Of a DNA stretch of 64,000 nt, positions 1-9,172 are shown piece after piece. Positions within the stretch are counted from its first letter, which is position 1. Each line of letters starts with the position of its first letter. The notes below the pieces were generated by a model. That model was not told the DNA's origin and did no database searches. It saw only the letters and a program-made list of their open reading frames with translations. Source of the stretch: Streptomyces inhibens (GTDB lineage Bacteria; Actinomycetota; Actinomycetes; Streptomycetales; Streptomycetaceae); contig NZ_QUAC01000014.1 of assembly GCF_003389455.1 (NCBI RefSeq), positions 99,055 to 163,054 of the forward strand. Direction: 5' to 3'. The translations under genes and the position numbers were made by a program.

Positions 1-1
1 G

Positions 2-511
2 CCGTTCGCGTGCAGCCTGAGCCCCGACTCCGGCGGCACCGGGGGCGGCAACACCGTCACCATCAACGGCACCGGCCTGGCCACCGCCACCGCCGTGCAA
101 TTCGGCACCACCTCCGCGACACCGACCGTGGTCAACGACGGTCAGCTGACCGTCGTCGTACCGACGGGCGTGGCGGCCGGGTCGGTGGGCGTCACCGTCA
201 CCACCGTGGGCGGCACCGCCGATGACCTGTCCTACACCTACGTCGACCAGCCCACCATCCTCGCCCTGAGCCCCCTCTCCGGCCCGACCTCCGGCGGCAC
301 CGAGGTGACCATCACCGGCACCAACTTCGCCACCACCCAGTCGGTCACCTTCGGTGGCACGCCGGCGTCGTTCGTCGTCATCTCCGGCACCAGCATCTCA
401 GCGGTCACCCCGCCGGGCGCCGACGGCGCCGTGGACGTCACCGTCACCACCACCGGCGGCAGCGCCACCAGCGCCGGCGCCTTCACCTACACCGCCGGGC
501 CCGGCATCTGA
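2..511 (+). CDS. IPT/TIG-repeat protein, 3' part
   Basis: The reading frame is open from the window edge and stops at 511, so only the last 169 residues are visible. It holds two immunoglobulin-like IPT/TIG repeats with the usual signature of SP.SGP..GGT.VTITGT followed by a FG turn and a closing V.VTT.GG stretch. Such repeats form extracellular beta-sandwich modules in surface or secreted proteins. No anchor or sorting signal follows the last repeat, so this protein ends on the repeat itself. A second TIG gene starts 150 bases downstream, so the two are probably tandem paralogues. The start and any signal peptide lie outside the window. Confidence 0.8.
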   Translation, partial: PFACSLSPDSGGTGGGNTVTINGTGLATATAVQFGTTSATPTVVNDGQLTVVVPTGVAAGSVGVTVTTVGGTADDLSYTYVDQPTILALSPLSGPTSGGTEVTITGTNFATTQSVTFGGTPASFVVISGTSISAVTPPGADGAVDVTVTTTGGSATSAGAFTYTAGPGI

Positions 512-599
512 CCCGCCGTTCGGGCCGCTGACGGCCCGGGTCCTGTCACCGGGCACGCGGACCGCCTGCCCGGGCAGGCCCTACCGCACCCGTTTTGAC

Positions 600-643
600 G
601 AGCCCCGGCCCGGCTCTGCTCCCATTCCGGCCGGCCGGGGCTC
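600..643 (+). terminator. Hairpin between two TIG genes
   Basis: Perfect 11-bp arms GAGCCCCGGCC (600-610) and GGCCGGGGCTC (633-643) lie between the first TIG gene and the start at 661. A 16-bp perfect GC palindrome at 564-579 precedes it. There is no T-run, as is usual in high-GC actinobacteria. It probably ends the upstream transcript. Confidence 0.5.
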
Positions 644-660
644 ACCCTCCTCGAAGGAAT

Positions 661-2241
661 ATGAGCGTGGATCGCTTCGCAAACCCGCCGACCGCTCCCA
701 CCACACGGACGCTGACCCTGGCCGCGCCCACGGTCAGTTCCGTCTCCCCAGCCTCGGGTCCCGCCACGGGCGGTACCCCTGTCGCGGTGACCGGCACCGG
801 CTTCACCGGCGCCACCGCGGTGCGCTTCGGCACCACCATGACGACTTCGTTCATCCTCGACTCCGACACACACATCACGACCACCGCCCCAGCCGGAACG
901 GGCACCGTCCAAGTCACCGTCACCACGCCCCGTGGCACCAGTGCCCAGTTCGTCACCTATTCCTACGGCCCCGTCACGACGCCCACCCTGACCTCGGTCA
1001 TCCCCGCGTCCGGACCGGTCACCGGCGGTACCACGGTCACGCTTACAGGTACGGGCCTGACGGGCGCGACGGCGGTGCGCTTCGGCGCAACAGCGGCGAC
1101 CTCGTTCACGGTTGTCTCCAATACGGAGGTCACCGCGGTGGCTCCCGCCGGATCAGGGACGGTCCAGGTCACGGTGGTCACGCCCGGCGGCACGAGCAAC
1201 GCGGTCGCCTACACCTACAGCGTCACGCCCGCACCGACGCTCAGCTCCGTCAACCCCGTATCGGGGCCGACCACCGGCGGTACCAATGTCACCCTCACCG
1301 GCTCGGGTCTGACCACGGCCACCGCTGTGCGGTTCGGTACCACGGCGACCTCCTTCACGGTCCTCTCCGACACCCACATCTCGGCCGTCGCGCCCGCCGG
1401 CACGGGAACGGTCCAGGTCACCGTCACCACGCCCGGCGGCACCACCAACGGGATCCCGTACAGCTACGCCACGACCCCGGTCGTGAGCGGCGTGAGCCCG
1501 AGCCAGGGGTCGCGATCCGGCGGAAACACCGTCACCCTGACCGGCACCGGCCTCGCCGGAGCCACCGCGGTCACCTTCGGCGCCACCCCGGCGACCTCCT
1601 TCACCGTCGTCTCCCCGACCCAACTCACCGCTGTCGCACCACCGGGGGCCGCCGGCCTGGTCGACGTCACGGTCACCACCCCCGGCGGCACCAGCGCCCA
1701 CGGGACCGGCACCGCCTACTTCTACGTCGATACGCCGGCCCTGACCAGCGCCGAACCGAGCTCGGGCCCCATCGCGGGCGGCACCGCCGTCACCCTGACC
1801 GGAGCCCACCTCATCGAGGCCACCGCCGTGCACTTCGGCACCACGGCCGCCAGTTCCTTCACCTCCGTCTCGGACACCCAGCTCACCGCGGTGGCGCCAC
1901 CCGGAAACGCCGGAAGCGTCCAGGTCACCGTCACCACCGCGGGCGGGACGAGCAACGGGGTCTCCTACACCTATAGCGCGGCACCCGTTCTCACTGCCCT
2001 CAGCCCCGCGCAGGGACCGCTGTCCGGCGGGAACACCGTCACCCTGACCGGCACCGGCCTCGCCAGAACGACCGCGGTGATGTTCGGCACGGTGCCCGCC
2101 GCGTTCACCGTCATCTCCGACAGCCACCTCACCGCCACACCCCCACCCGGACCCGCCGGGCCGGTCGATGTCACCGTCACCACCCCCGGCGGCACCAGCC
2201 CGGCCGTGACCTACACCCGAACCCCTCCACCCACCATCTGA
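661..2241 (+). CDS. IPT/TIG-repeat protein, six repeats
   Basis: This 526-residue protein consists almost wholly of six IPT/TIG domains of about 85 residues. Each opens with a P.SGP..GGT motif, then VTLTGTGL and FG, and closes with VTTPGGTS and a tyrosine. The ATG at 661 was chosen because AAGGA lies five bases upstream; the frame is open further 5' but without a binding site. There is no signal peptide or membrane segment. It is therefore either exported without a classical signal or is the detached repeat part of a larger surface protein. It ends in a proline-threonine tail and is followed by a decayed YVTN propeller sequence, a domain often found joined to TIG repeats. A structural or adhesive role is inference. 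Confidence 0.8.
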   Translation: MSVDRFANPPTAPTTRTLTLAAPTVSSVSPASGPATGGTPVAVTGTGFTGATAVRFGTTMTTSFILDSDTHITTTAPAGTGTVQVTVTTPRGTSAQFVTYSYGPVTTPTLTSVIPASGPVTGGTTVTLTGTGLTGATAVRFGATAATSFTVVSNTEVTAVAPAGSGTVQVTVVTPGGTSNAVAYTYSVTPAPTLSSVNPVSGPTTGGTNVTLTGSGLTTATAVRFGTTATSFTVLSDTHISAVAPAGTGTVQVTVTTPGGTTNGIPYSYATTPVVSGVSPSQGSRSGGNTVTLTGTGLAGATAVTFGATPATSFTVVSPTQLTAVAPPGAAGLVDVTVTTPGGTSAHGTGTAYFYVDTPALTSAEPSSGPIAGGTAVTLTGAHLIEATAVHFGTTAASSFTSVSDTQLTAVAPPGNAGSVQVTVTTAGGTSNGVSYTYSAAPVLTALSPAQGPLSGGNTVTLTGTGLARTTAVMFGTVPAAFTVISDSHLTATPPPGPAGPVDVTVTTPGGTSPAVTYTRTPPPTI

Positions 2242-2257
2242 CCCCAAGGGATACGCC

Positions 2258-2646
2258 ATGCCTCACCCTCGACGCCGGTAACGCACCGGTCGGCGTGACG
2301 GTCACCCCGCACGGCACCCGCGCCTACGCGGCCAGCCGGCGGTGACGGCACGGTCCGCGTGACCGCCACCGCCGGCAACGCCGTCGCCGCCAGCACCCTC
2401 GTCGGGGCCGACCCGACCGGCGTCGCCGTCTCCCCGGACGCCACCCCCCTGTACGTGACGAACACCGCCGCCGCCGGCACCGTCAACCGGAGCAACCGGA
2501 GCAACCGGAGCAACCGGAGCAAGCTGACGCCTGGGGAGAGCCGGCCCGGCGACGCGGACCAGAGCCTGTCCGACGGGTCAGGAACGGAGCCCGAGCCGAC
2601 CACTGCCTGCGTCATTGCTCCGTGCCCCGTCACCGGTGCACTCTGA
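2258..2646 (+). pseudogene. Remnant of YVTN-type beta-propeller
   Basis: Two adjoining frames carry pieces of a YVTN/YncE-like beta-propeller: a first piece with APVGVTVTPHGTRAY (about 2265-2342), then after a frame change near 2340 a second piece with DPTGVAVSPDATPLYVTNT (to about 2465). These are the repeated blade motifs of surface or periplasmic propellers. The first frame closes at a TGA near 2343 and the second runs into a tandem 9-mer repeat, so no functional protein remains. It probably was part of, or a neighbour to, the upstream TIG gene. Confidence 0.6.
2485..2520 (+). repeat. Tandem 9-mer, four copies
   Basis: AACCGGAGC is repeated four times without error and reads as Asn-Arg-Ser in the open frame. 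It lies inside the decayed propeller remnant and probably arose by slippage. Confidence 0.8.
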
Positions 2647-2653
2647 AGGTCCT

Positions 2654-3466
2654 ATGAAGACAGACAAGTTGACCGTGTCCGGTGCCGAGATCTACTACGA
2701 AGTGCGCGGATCGGGCCCGCCTCTTCTGCTCATCAATGGTGGTGACGGTGACGCGGCCATGTTCGGGCCGCTGGCCGGCCTGCTGGCAGAGGGCTACACC
2801 GTCATCACCTACGACCTGCGCGGTAACTCCCGCAGCCGCCTCACAGGCCCGCCCGGGGCACAGTGGATCGAGGAGCACGGCCACGACGCCCATCTGCTGC
2901 TGCACGCGGTCGCCGCCGATGAACCGGCATACGTCTTCGGCACCAGCTACGGCGGCATGATCGGCATGGACCTCCTGGCCCGGCACCACGGCCAGGTGAG
3001 GGCGCTGTTGGCGCACGAGCCGTTCGTGATCGATCTGCTGCCCGATGCGAACCGCTGGCATGCGCTGTTCCAGGAGGTGTACGAGCTGTACGAACGCGAG
3101 GGCGCCGACCCCGCGTTGCGGAAGTTCAGCGACGCGATCGGCGTGGACGGGCCGCCGCAACCGGCCGAGAACCTGCCTGTGCCGGTGCGGGAGATGCTGG
3201 CACGCATCCGCGCCAACATAGATACGTGCCTGGCGTACGAGCTGCGCACGTTCGTCCGCTTCAGGCCGGACGTCGACGCGCTGCGCGCGGCGCGTTTCGC
3301 CCTGGCGGTCGGAGGTGAGGGGCCGAACACGCTCCTGCACCGTACGACGGAGGCCCTGGCGGAGCGTGTCGGCACCGAGATCGTGGAGTTCCCCGGCGGA
3401 CACGTGGGTTTCCTCTCGCACGCGGCGGGCTTCGCCGTGGCGCTGCGCGGGGCTTTCGAGGGCTGA
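2654..3466 (+). CDS. Alpha/beta hydrolase
   Basis: This is a 270-residue alpha/beta-hydrolase fold protein. The nucleophile elbow GTSYGG places the catalytic serine at residue 98, the oxyanion segment LLLINGG is at 24-30, and the late GGHVGF motif supplies the histidine. The DLRG motif at 54-57 is typical of the fold. The ATG at 2654 is preceded by GAAGG at a good distance; the frame is open a little further upstream without a better site. The substrate cannot be told from the sequence. Esterases, haloperoxidase-like perhydrolases and C-C hydrolases share this pattern. It stands alone between the TIG remnants and a convergent membrane protein gene. Confidence 0.85.
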   Translation: MKTDKLTVSGAEIYYEVRGSGPPLLLINGGDGDAAMFGPLAGLLAEGYTVITYDLRGNSRSRLTGPPGAQWIEEHGHDAHLLLHAVAADEPAYVFGTSYGGMIGMDLLARHHGQVRALLAHEPFVIDLLPDANRWHALFQEVYELYEREGADPALRKFSDAIGVDGPPQPAENLPVPVREMLARIRANIDTCLAYELRTFVRFRPDVDALRAARFALAVGGEGPNTLLHRTTEALAERVGTEIVEFPGGHVGFLSHAAGFAVALRGAFEG

Positions 3467-3608
3467 GCCGGGGCGGGCGCGGCAGGTGCGCCTCCAACCG
3501 AGCCGCGTCCGACAGACCGCCCCTTCCACACAAGCCGGAACGACACAGATGCAGCTCAGTCACACGACCCGTCGGACACGCCTCAGGGGATGACCTATCT
3601 ATGGCATG

Positions 3609-3645
3609 TCTTATGGATCAGCCGGGCCCGGGTTGATCCATAAGA
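3609..3645. repeat. 12-bp-arm palindrome over a stop codon
   Basis: TCTTATGGATCA (3609-3620) and TGATCCATAAGA (3634-3645) are perfect inverted arms with a 13-base GC-rich loop. The stop of the minus-strand membrane protein gene lies inside the left arm. The arms are AT-rich, unlike the surroundings, so the element may be a bidirectional terminator or a protein-binding site between convergent genes. Confidence 0.6.
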
Positions 3646-4790
3646 TGCGCTCCGGCCGGCTGGGAGCCGTGGGACCGGTGGGAGCTGTCGGCATGTCCCT
3701 GGCGCCGGTAGTGCCAGGCCGCCACACCCCAGCACACACCGAAGAGCAGCCAGTACGGCGACCACAGCAGGAGGTCCCAACGGGCGTGGAAACGCGCGAG
3801 ATCCATGGCAGCGGGAGGGACGGAAACCAGACCGGACAACAGCCGCACATCGTTGACGAACCCGTAGCCCAGGACCCCGACCGCGCGCGCCACCATGAAC
3901 GCGCACCCCGCCCAGGAGCCGACGAGCAGTACCCACCGGCGGACCTTCGCATGCGGCCGGAAGCATCCGGACAGATGAAGCGCGGCCACCATGCCCACCA
4001 GAGCCAGCGCCACGGACACCCAGTGCTGCATGACCGCGTCCGTGGCGCGCTCCAGCAAGTCGTCCCGAGCGGCGCGGGGGAGCGGAGTCTGCCTGATCAG
4101 GAATTCGCCGCCCAATGCCCAGTCCAGCTTCATCGCACCGTAGGCGAGTGCGCAGACGAAGGCCACGTACGCTGCTACGGCCTGAACGCGACGGGTGGGC
4201 ACCAATGCACTCGCGTCTGTGAAGTGCACGCGAGGCCTGCCCGTGCGCACGTAGTAGGACATCGCCACCACCAGCCACGCCGCGATCTGGACGCCTCCCG
4301 ACAGAGTCTCGAACACGGCGCTCCCTCCAAGGTGCGCCAGGTCGAAGTCCGTACGCCGGAGAGTGATCGCTGCCCCCAGCGACTGCATCACCAGGGTGAG
4401 CGTCAGGGCAGAGAGCAACGTCCATCGCGGGATACGGGATCCCCAGCGCGTGACGGTCGCCAACGCCACCAACGCCGCGACCACACCGAGCGAAGCGTTG
4501 GCCGCCTGGGCGAACGCGGCGTGCTCGAACTGGGCTTGCACGGAGTCAGGAGCGGGGTGCCCCGGCATCCCGACCTCACCTCGCGCCGCCATGTACACCT
4601 TCTGCACCGCGTACACCAGCATCTCGGCGATCGCCAGGCCCACAGCCAGCTGGACGAAGAGCCCCGCGGGTTCCGGCCGGGCGGGTCGGAGCAGTTGGCG
4701 GCGGATCCGTGCGACGTACACATCAACGGTCATGGATTCCATGCTGTCCAGCACCGATGCCGCCCGCTTCCCGCCGGAGAACCATCGCAC
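3618..4790 (-). CDS. Polytopic membrane protein, unknown
   Basis: I do not recognise the family of this 390-residue protein. It has about seven or eight hydrophobic stretches, the clearest around residues 45-65, 100-125, 170-185, 210-225, 255-275, 290-310 and 350-370, so it is an integral membrane protein. The start at 4790 has GGAG four bases upstream; internal methionines at codons 17 and 20 are alternatives without a clear site. The C-terminal 20 residues are hydrophilic and His/Ser-rich. The gene converges on the hydrolase gene at 2654-3466. Codon use is normal for the region. A transport or sensor role cannot be assigned. Confidence 0.7.
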   Translation of the reverse strand: MRWFSGGKRAASVLDSMESMTVDVYVARIRRQLLRPARPEPAGLFVQLAVGLAIAEMLVYAVQKVYMAARGEVGMPGHPAPDSVQAQFEHAAFAQAANASLGVVAALVALATVTRWGSRIPRWTLLSALTLTLVMQSLGAAITLRRTDFDLAHLGGSAVFETLSGGVQIAAWLVVAMSYYVRTGRPRVHFTDASALVPTRRVQAVAAYVAFVCALAYGAMKLDWALGGEFLIRQTPLPRAARDDLLERATDAVMQHWVSVALALVGMVAALHLSGCFRPHAKVRRWVLLVGSWAGCAFMVARAVGVLGYGFVNDVRLLSGLVSVPPAAMDLARFHARWDLLLWSPYWLLFGVCWGVAAWHYRRQGHADSSHRSHGSQPAGAHLMDQPGPG

Positions 4791-5060
4791 TCCGCCGAGC
4801 GGACGAGGAACGACTACGCCTGGAGGCCGACGGGCGCCGCACTGCGGTCGCCTGCAAGGCTGGCGACGCCTCGCCTTCGAGCAGAGCAGATCATCGCCAC
4901 CGTCCGAGTCTCGCCGGCCACTGGCCGCACGCCGGCATGCGCTGAATGACGAAATACCTGGCCTTGCGGTGGCCGAGGTCGAGTCGACCCGAGCGTGTCA
5001 TTGACTGCACCCGCCTTCGAGAACTCTGCGCCGCATTCCTAACTGACCGTAGGCGCGGCG

Positions 5061-5093
5061 GAGCCTCACCGCATTTCCCTCACGGTGAGGCTC
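5061..5093 (-). terminator. Terminator hairpin
   Basis: GAGCCTCACCG (5061-5071) and CGGTGAGGCTC (5083-5093) form a perfect 11-bp stem with an 11-base loop. It lies 13 bases past the stop of the minus-strand gene that ends at 5106. Confidence 0.7.
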
Positions 5094-5105
5094 GGCTACG
5101 GGAGG

Positions 5106-5684
5106 TCAGTAGTTGCCGTTGGAGAGGATCTCTCCCCCCTCGTCGTACACGGTGACCAGACCGTTCTTCGAGTGCTGCCATTCGGCGAAGACGGTGGCGA
5201 GCAACTTGCCATTGCCCCCGTTAGGGCCGAGGAGTCCTCCGGTGTAATCGGTGTGGATCTCCGCAGAGTCCAAGATCCCGTTCTTCTCGTCGGCTCCTTG
5301 CACAGAGGTGATGTGCTTGGCGGCAGCCTTCTGCTTGCTGGTGCCGGACTCGTTGATGAAGTCCTTGAACCGCTGGGCCTGCGACTTGGGCGCCGCCTTG
5401 GACTCCGTCTTCGGCTTCTCCTGCGCCGGCTTGGCGTCGTCCTTCGCCTGGTCCTGCTTGGGGGCTGAGGCGACCTTGTCGGGCTTGGAGGCCTTGGGTT
5501 TGGCATCGTTGCCACCAACTACCGCGCCGATGATGACGAGGACGATGATCGCGCCGAATACGGAGCCGCATCCGATGCCTACCTTCGCGCCGGTGCTCAT
5601 CTTCTTCGGCGGTGGCGGCGGGTACATACCTTGCGGCGATGGCGGCTGTTGTCCAGACTGGGTTGGATATTGCTGATAGTCCAT
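5106..5684 (-). CDS. Small membrane-anchored protein, unknown
   Basis: This 192-residue protein has a short Gln/Pro-rich cytoplasmic N-terminus, one membrane segment at about residues 33-55 (glycine and isoleucine rich), a long Lys/Ala/Gln/Pro linker and an exposed C-terminal domain of about 80 residues. The layout is common among Streptomyces proteins of unknown function that carry a small extracellular domain on a stalk. The start at 5684 was chosen because GGGGGG lies four bases upstream; the frame is open 13 codons further. A perfect terminator hairpin follows the gene. No operon partner is evident, as the neighbour at 6138 is divergent. Confidence 0.75.
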   Translation of the reverse strand: MDYQQYPTQSGQQPPSPQGMYPPPPPKKMSTGAKVGIGCGSVFGAIIVLVIIGAVVGGNDAKPKASKPDKVASAPKQDQAKDDAKPAQEKPKTESKAAPKSQAQRFKDFINESGTSKQKAAAKHITSVQGADEKNGILDSAEIHTDYTGGLLGPNGGNGKLLATVFAEWQHSKNGLVTVYDEGGEILSNGNY

Positions 5685-6137
5685 GATCCCCCCAAGGTTG
5701 CGTGGAAGCCGGATACTATCCACTGGTTGAACGTTGGATGAGCGCTTTCCGGAATCTCGTGGTGCAGCCCTTAGGTCTCTCTCGTAACTCGTGGTCCCAT
5801 GCCGGGCTCAGCTGATGGTGCAGGGGGTACCCGCTCAGCGTCATCAGTCTGCTGAGGCGTTCGACGGCCTGTGCCGGCGCCGGCGCCGGATCCAACGTCT
5901 CGTACGGCCTGCTGCCCGCCGCGAGGACGGCCGCGGCCCCGGATCGCGGCCTGCCCTGAGCCGCCCGTGGGCGCTGACTCCGCAAGACCGGGCCCGGCTC
6001 TCTCCGCCCCTCTTCTGGAAACCCGCTTGGTGCAGGCGCAAGGCGCATGTAGCGTGCACTGTCGCGGCTGATCGGAAGACGGATATATCCATAGCCGGTG
6101 AAGGTATTTCCCCTTTCCCTCGTTCCAGGAATGGCAG
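5685..6137. other. Intergenic, no gene called
   Basis: About 450 bases separate two divergent genes. A minus-strand frame near 5730-5920 has a somewhat protein-like composition, but no start, binding site or known motif. The last 80 bases are unusually AT-rich (TATATCC near 6080) and probably hold the promoter of the gene at 6138. Confidence 0.4.
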
Positions 6138-6692
6138 TTGACCCCCTATTCTCTTGCGTTCTACATGAACGTCATCACCTCCGGAACGGTGCTCGGCGCG
6201 AAGCCGACAGATACTCCGGACCAGGTCACCAAGGCTCTTTGGCCGGACTTCGCCGAGAACTCCCTTGACGATTGCAGCATGTGGCGCGATTACGGCATGG
6301 CGGAGTTCTCCTGGTCCCGCGAATCCGTTGACCACCCGTGGACGGGTCACCACTTCACCCTCCAAGTGCACCGCCTTGCGCATGGCGGAGGAAAGGTCGT
6401 CAATGAAACGCTCCGGGCCCAGTACGGGCGGTTCGACCGAAGGCTGCGATTCGAGAAACTGCAGAGACTGCTGGAGAAGCGCGGCACATCTTTGCTGGAA
6501 ATTCCCGAACATCCGGTGCAGTCGCCGTACTACCGCACCTACTGGCAACCAGATTCGCTGGTATCCGTCACCGTCATCGGCGCACACGGAAAGTACATCA
6601 CGCCGGACAGCCTGCGGGTCGGAGATGTGTACAACATCAGCGCCCCGCTGACCCCCGAAGAAGTGGAGTGGCGCAAGTCCCGCCACCGGTAA
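6138..6692 (+). CDS. Unknown protein, 184 residues
   Basis: I do not recognise this protein. It is soluble, has no signal peptide or membrane segment, and is rich in aromatic residues and histidine (for example MWRDYGMAEFSW near residue 48). The TTG start at 6138 has AGGA seven bases upstream. Its composition (Trp, Tyr, acidic, small) is like that of immunity or SUKH-type proteins near toxin loci in Streptomyces, but no toxin gene lies beside it, so that is speculation. The next 2 kb are transposon debris, which places it at the edge of a decayed island. Confidence 0.6.
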   Translation: MTPYSLAFYMNVITSGTVLGAKPTDTPDQVTKALWPDFAENSLDDCSMWRDYGMAEFSWSRESVDHPWTGHHFTLQVHRLAHGGGKVVNETLRAQYGRFDRRLRFEKLQRLLEKRGTSLLEIPEHPVQSPYYRTYWQPDSLVSVTVIGAHGKYITPDSLRVGDVYNISAPLTPEEVEWRKSRHR

Positions 6693-6852
6693 CACCGGTC
6701 TGCCCAAGGCAGGGTTCAGATGCGCGGTGAAGCAGGAGCAAGAACGCGGCGGAAGGTGTTCTTGCAAGGCTGTGATCAGGTTTGGCTAAGGGCACGGTTG
6801 TGCAGGTGGGTGATGCCGCCGACGGCCCTGAAGACGCCGCCACCCTCGCCTG

Positions 6853-7357
6853 AAGTCCCGCAGGATCTTCCAGTTGTTTATCGGGTACTGGGACTACAGC
6901 GACAGGAAGTGGTCGCGAGAGCTCCGCACGTTCTTGTACGGGCGGGCGTGGGCACACGCCGAGGGCCCGGCGGCGCCGTTCAATTACCCGATGACGTGGC
7001 TGCGTCGGCACCAGGCGCTGTTGCCGGTGGTGAGCGTGCCGGCCCGACAGGTACCGGAGGCCCGGACGGTGGTCGAGCGGCGTCTGCCCGAGGCGGTGGC
7101 GAAGGCCGCGCAGAGGGCGGATGCGGCGCTGACGACGGATGCGCGCGTACGTGCTGGCGGCGGGGCTGAGCCTTGGGGCGCCGGTCTCCGACACCTGGCC
7201 CAGCTGACGCGGGCACTGGACACGGCCTGGGGCAGATGGCCGACCGGCTTGCCGGGGCCGGTGATGTCACCACGGTGGAGATCATTGCCCCAGAGGGCGG
7301 CGGCCGGGCCCGGCTGTCGGTGGACAAACTCGGGCCGGTGGGCGAGCCGGAGTCGAG
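6853..7357 (+). pseudogene. Tn3-family transposase, N-terminal remnant
   Basis: The frame from 6853 reads SRKIFQLF..YWDYSDRKW, then RTFLYGRAWAHAEGP and WLRRHQALLPVVSVPARQ, which resemble the N-terminal (DUF4158-type) part of actinobacterial Tn3 transposases. The frame breaks near 7146. A second piece with GDVTTVEIIAPEGG and LSVDKLGPVGEPES continues to about 7357 in another frame. There the sequence switches abruptly to an IS5-type transposase on the other strand, so an IS5 end was joined into the Tn3 gene. The catalytic domain is absent. A larger relic with the complementary C-terminal part lies at 27660-29176. Confidence 0.55.
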
Positions 7358-7359
7358 GC

Positions 7360-7981
7360 ACGGTTCTTGCGGGAGTCGTACGCCTTGTCGGCCCGAACCC
7401 GCTCCGGACGCGTGCGCGGTCGCCCGAGGCCGAGCCGGGGCACCCGGAGTGCTTCCAGGACCGGCTCGAACTGCGGAGAGTCGTATCGTTGTCCGGCCGT
7501 GATCACGATGGCCAGGGGCTTCTGTCCCCGCTCGACGACAAGATGGATCTTGTTGGTCAGTCCGGCGCGGGAACGTCCGAGTCCGTGGTCAGCCGGCTCG
7601 ATGCCGATCCCGCCGGGCAGTTCCTTCTGGAGATCCCCTTTTTGCCGCCCCTGCGGCCTGCTGGTGGGCCCGGCAGACCGTGGAGTCTACGTTCACATCC
7701 GAGGTGATCAGGCCTTTTGCGTCCGCCTCGGCCTGGAGCTGAGTGACGATCCACGCCCAGGTGCCGTCCCGCTGCCAGTGCTGGAACACGTCGTGGACAC
7801 GGTCCCACGGCCCATACCGTTCCGGCACATCACACCACGGTGCACCAGTACGGGTCCGCCACCGTATGCCGTCTATCGACGGCCGCCGAGTCCACACCGG
7901 TGGACGGCCCGGCTTGTTGTCCATTGGCAGCAACGGCTCGAGCCGCGCCCACTGGCCGTTCGTCAGATCTCCACGCTCCAC
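7360..7981 (-). pseudogene. IS5-family transposase, truncated
   Basis: Starting at GTG 7981 the minus strand reads a typical IS5 transposase: LTNGQWARLEPLLP, then a helix region with GAPWCDVPERYGPW and the catalytic motif DVNVDSTVCRAHQ. One frameshift near 7650 moves the frame, after which GLTNKIHLVVERGQKPLAIV and RVRADKAYDSRKNRA (second catalytic aspartate) follow. The gene stops dead at about 7360 against the Tn3 remnant, so the last third with the catalytic glutamate is missing. Confidence 0.8.
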
Positions 7982-8120
7982 GGCATCTGATCGTTCACGG
8001 CCAAGATCCCTTTTCGCAACAGACCTGGGCTCTCTCTGACAAGCCGCCGGACTGTGCTGAGGCGGTCCCTCGACGGTGGGATAAATTGCCGACTCACACT
8101 TCTGAGGGGCGGGAGCTGAC

Positions 8121-8552
8121 GTGGAAGAGGGCCCGATCGACCTGGTTCGTCTGGTCGGCAGCGGCAACAGCGTGACTGTCCGGGTGACGGGCCGCGATGC
8201 CGTGGGAGACCCGCAGGTGCTGGTGGGCGAGTTCATCGTGGACACCAAGTTCCTCAAGGGGACCCAGCGGACCTGGATCTTCCCCCAAGATCTCGCGGCG
8301 TGGCAGGCGGTCCTGGACTCGCTCGCCCGAGGCGAGAACGCCTCTTGGAGGAAGGACAAGAGGGCAACCGAGTTGCACATTGAACTTGCTGCGCCGGACT
8401 TGCACCCAGGACAGGTCCGAGTCTCTGTTGCGGACCGTGAGGGGTCCAGGACGACTGCGCGGGTCCTGCTTGAGCCGGCCGACGGTTGGATCGAGGACCA
8501 TCGTGCCCGACTGGACAGGGTTCGGCAGGCGTGGCCGCAGCCGCTTGTCTGA
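8121..8552 (+). CDS. DUF5959-like protein
   Basis: The 143-residue product begins PIDLVRLVGSGNSVTVRVTG and contains PQDLAAWQAVLDSLARGENASW, a layout I associate with the DUF5959 family of short soluble actinobacterial proteins. Function is unknown. The GTG start at 8121 has GGGAG five bases upstream. It is intact although flanked on both sides by transposase debris, so it may be cargo of the decayed element or an older resident. No signal or membrane segment is present. Confidence 0.6.
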   Translation: MEEGPIDLVRLVGSGNSVTVRVTGRDAVGDPQVLVGEFIVDTKFLKGTQRTWIFPQDLAAWQAVLDSLARGENASWRKDKRATELHIELAAPDLHPGQVRVSVADREGSRTTARVLLEPADGWIEDHRARLDRVRQAWPQPLV

Positions 8553-8580
8553 GGAGGAACTCCCGACTCCCTACCGGTGA

Positions 8581-8686
8581 TCACACGGAGGTATCGCGCA
8601 GCCACAGGGCGAGGGTGGCGAGCTGTACGTCCGCCCGGTAGCGAGCAGCGGTCTTGTCGAACCGGGTGGCGACAGCGCGTAAGCAG
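8581..8686 (-). pseudogene. IS5-type transposase, C-terminal tail
   Basis: The frame reads AVATRFDKTAARYRADVQLATL and ends LALWL..TSV at a stop, which matches the conserved end of IS5-family transposases (RYDKTAESY..AV.LAS.L.WA). Only about 33 residues remain. It abuts the hydrolase remnant without a gap. Confidence 0.55.
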
Positions 8687-9159
8687 ATGGGCCAGGGACC
8701 CGAGCGGGTTGAACCACGTGCGGGAGTAGACGTCGCAGTCCTCGGACACCTGGTCCAACAGCACCATCCCCGCCACCAGTTCCGGGCGGCGGTAGACGAG
8801 CGAACGGACGAGGGGGCCGCCCAGGCTGTGACCGACCAGGACGCACGGATCCCCGGCATCGGCACGGCGGGCGCGCGTCGACGAGATCCTCCAAGTCGTC
8901 CTCCAGCCGCTCCGGGGCTCCCGGGGCTGTGTCCGGCTTGCCGCCGCCCGTAGCCCCCGCGGCCGTACGCGACGGTTGCCGAGAATTCCGCGACGCGCTG
9001 CTGCTGCATCCGGCTCTACGACGATCGCGAGCCGTTTCCGCCGGCCACGAACACCACGAGCGGGCCGCCGCCGCCCGCCGTCACACGATGGAGCCGCCTG
9101 CCGTCCCGGGTCACCACGTATCCCGACTCACCGAAGGCACTTGTCCTTGCTCCCCCCAT
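8687..9159 (-). pseudogene. Alpha/beta hydrolase remnant, frameshifted
   Basis: Three frames together rebuild an alpha/beta hydrolase. From ATG 9159 (GGTGG seven bases upstream) the frame reads a beta-hairpin and PLVVFVAGGNGSRS, then breaks near 9020. The next frame gives EFSATVAYGRGGYG; the next gives AGMVLLDQVSEDCDVYSRTW to about 8690. The nucleophile elbow region (GHSLGG-like) falls at a frame break near 8825. The 3' end is cut by the IS5 tail. Confidence 0.6.
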
Positions 9160-9172
9160 GGTTTGTCCACCT

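Noticed and set aside
354..1976. Long plus-strand frame overlapping the TIG genes
   Set aside because: It is Arg/His/Pro-rich shadow sequence of the repeat protein in another frame.
6138..6692. Unknown gene as an immunity protein
   Set aside because: No toxin gene or polymorphic-toxin motif is adjacent; composition alone is not evidence.
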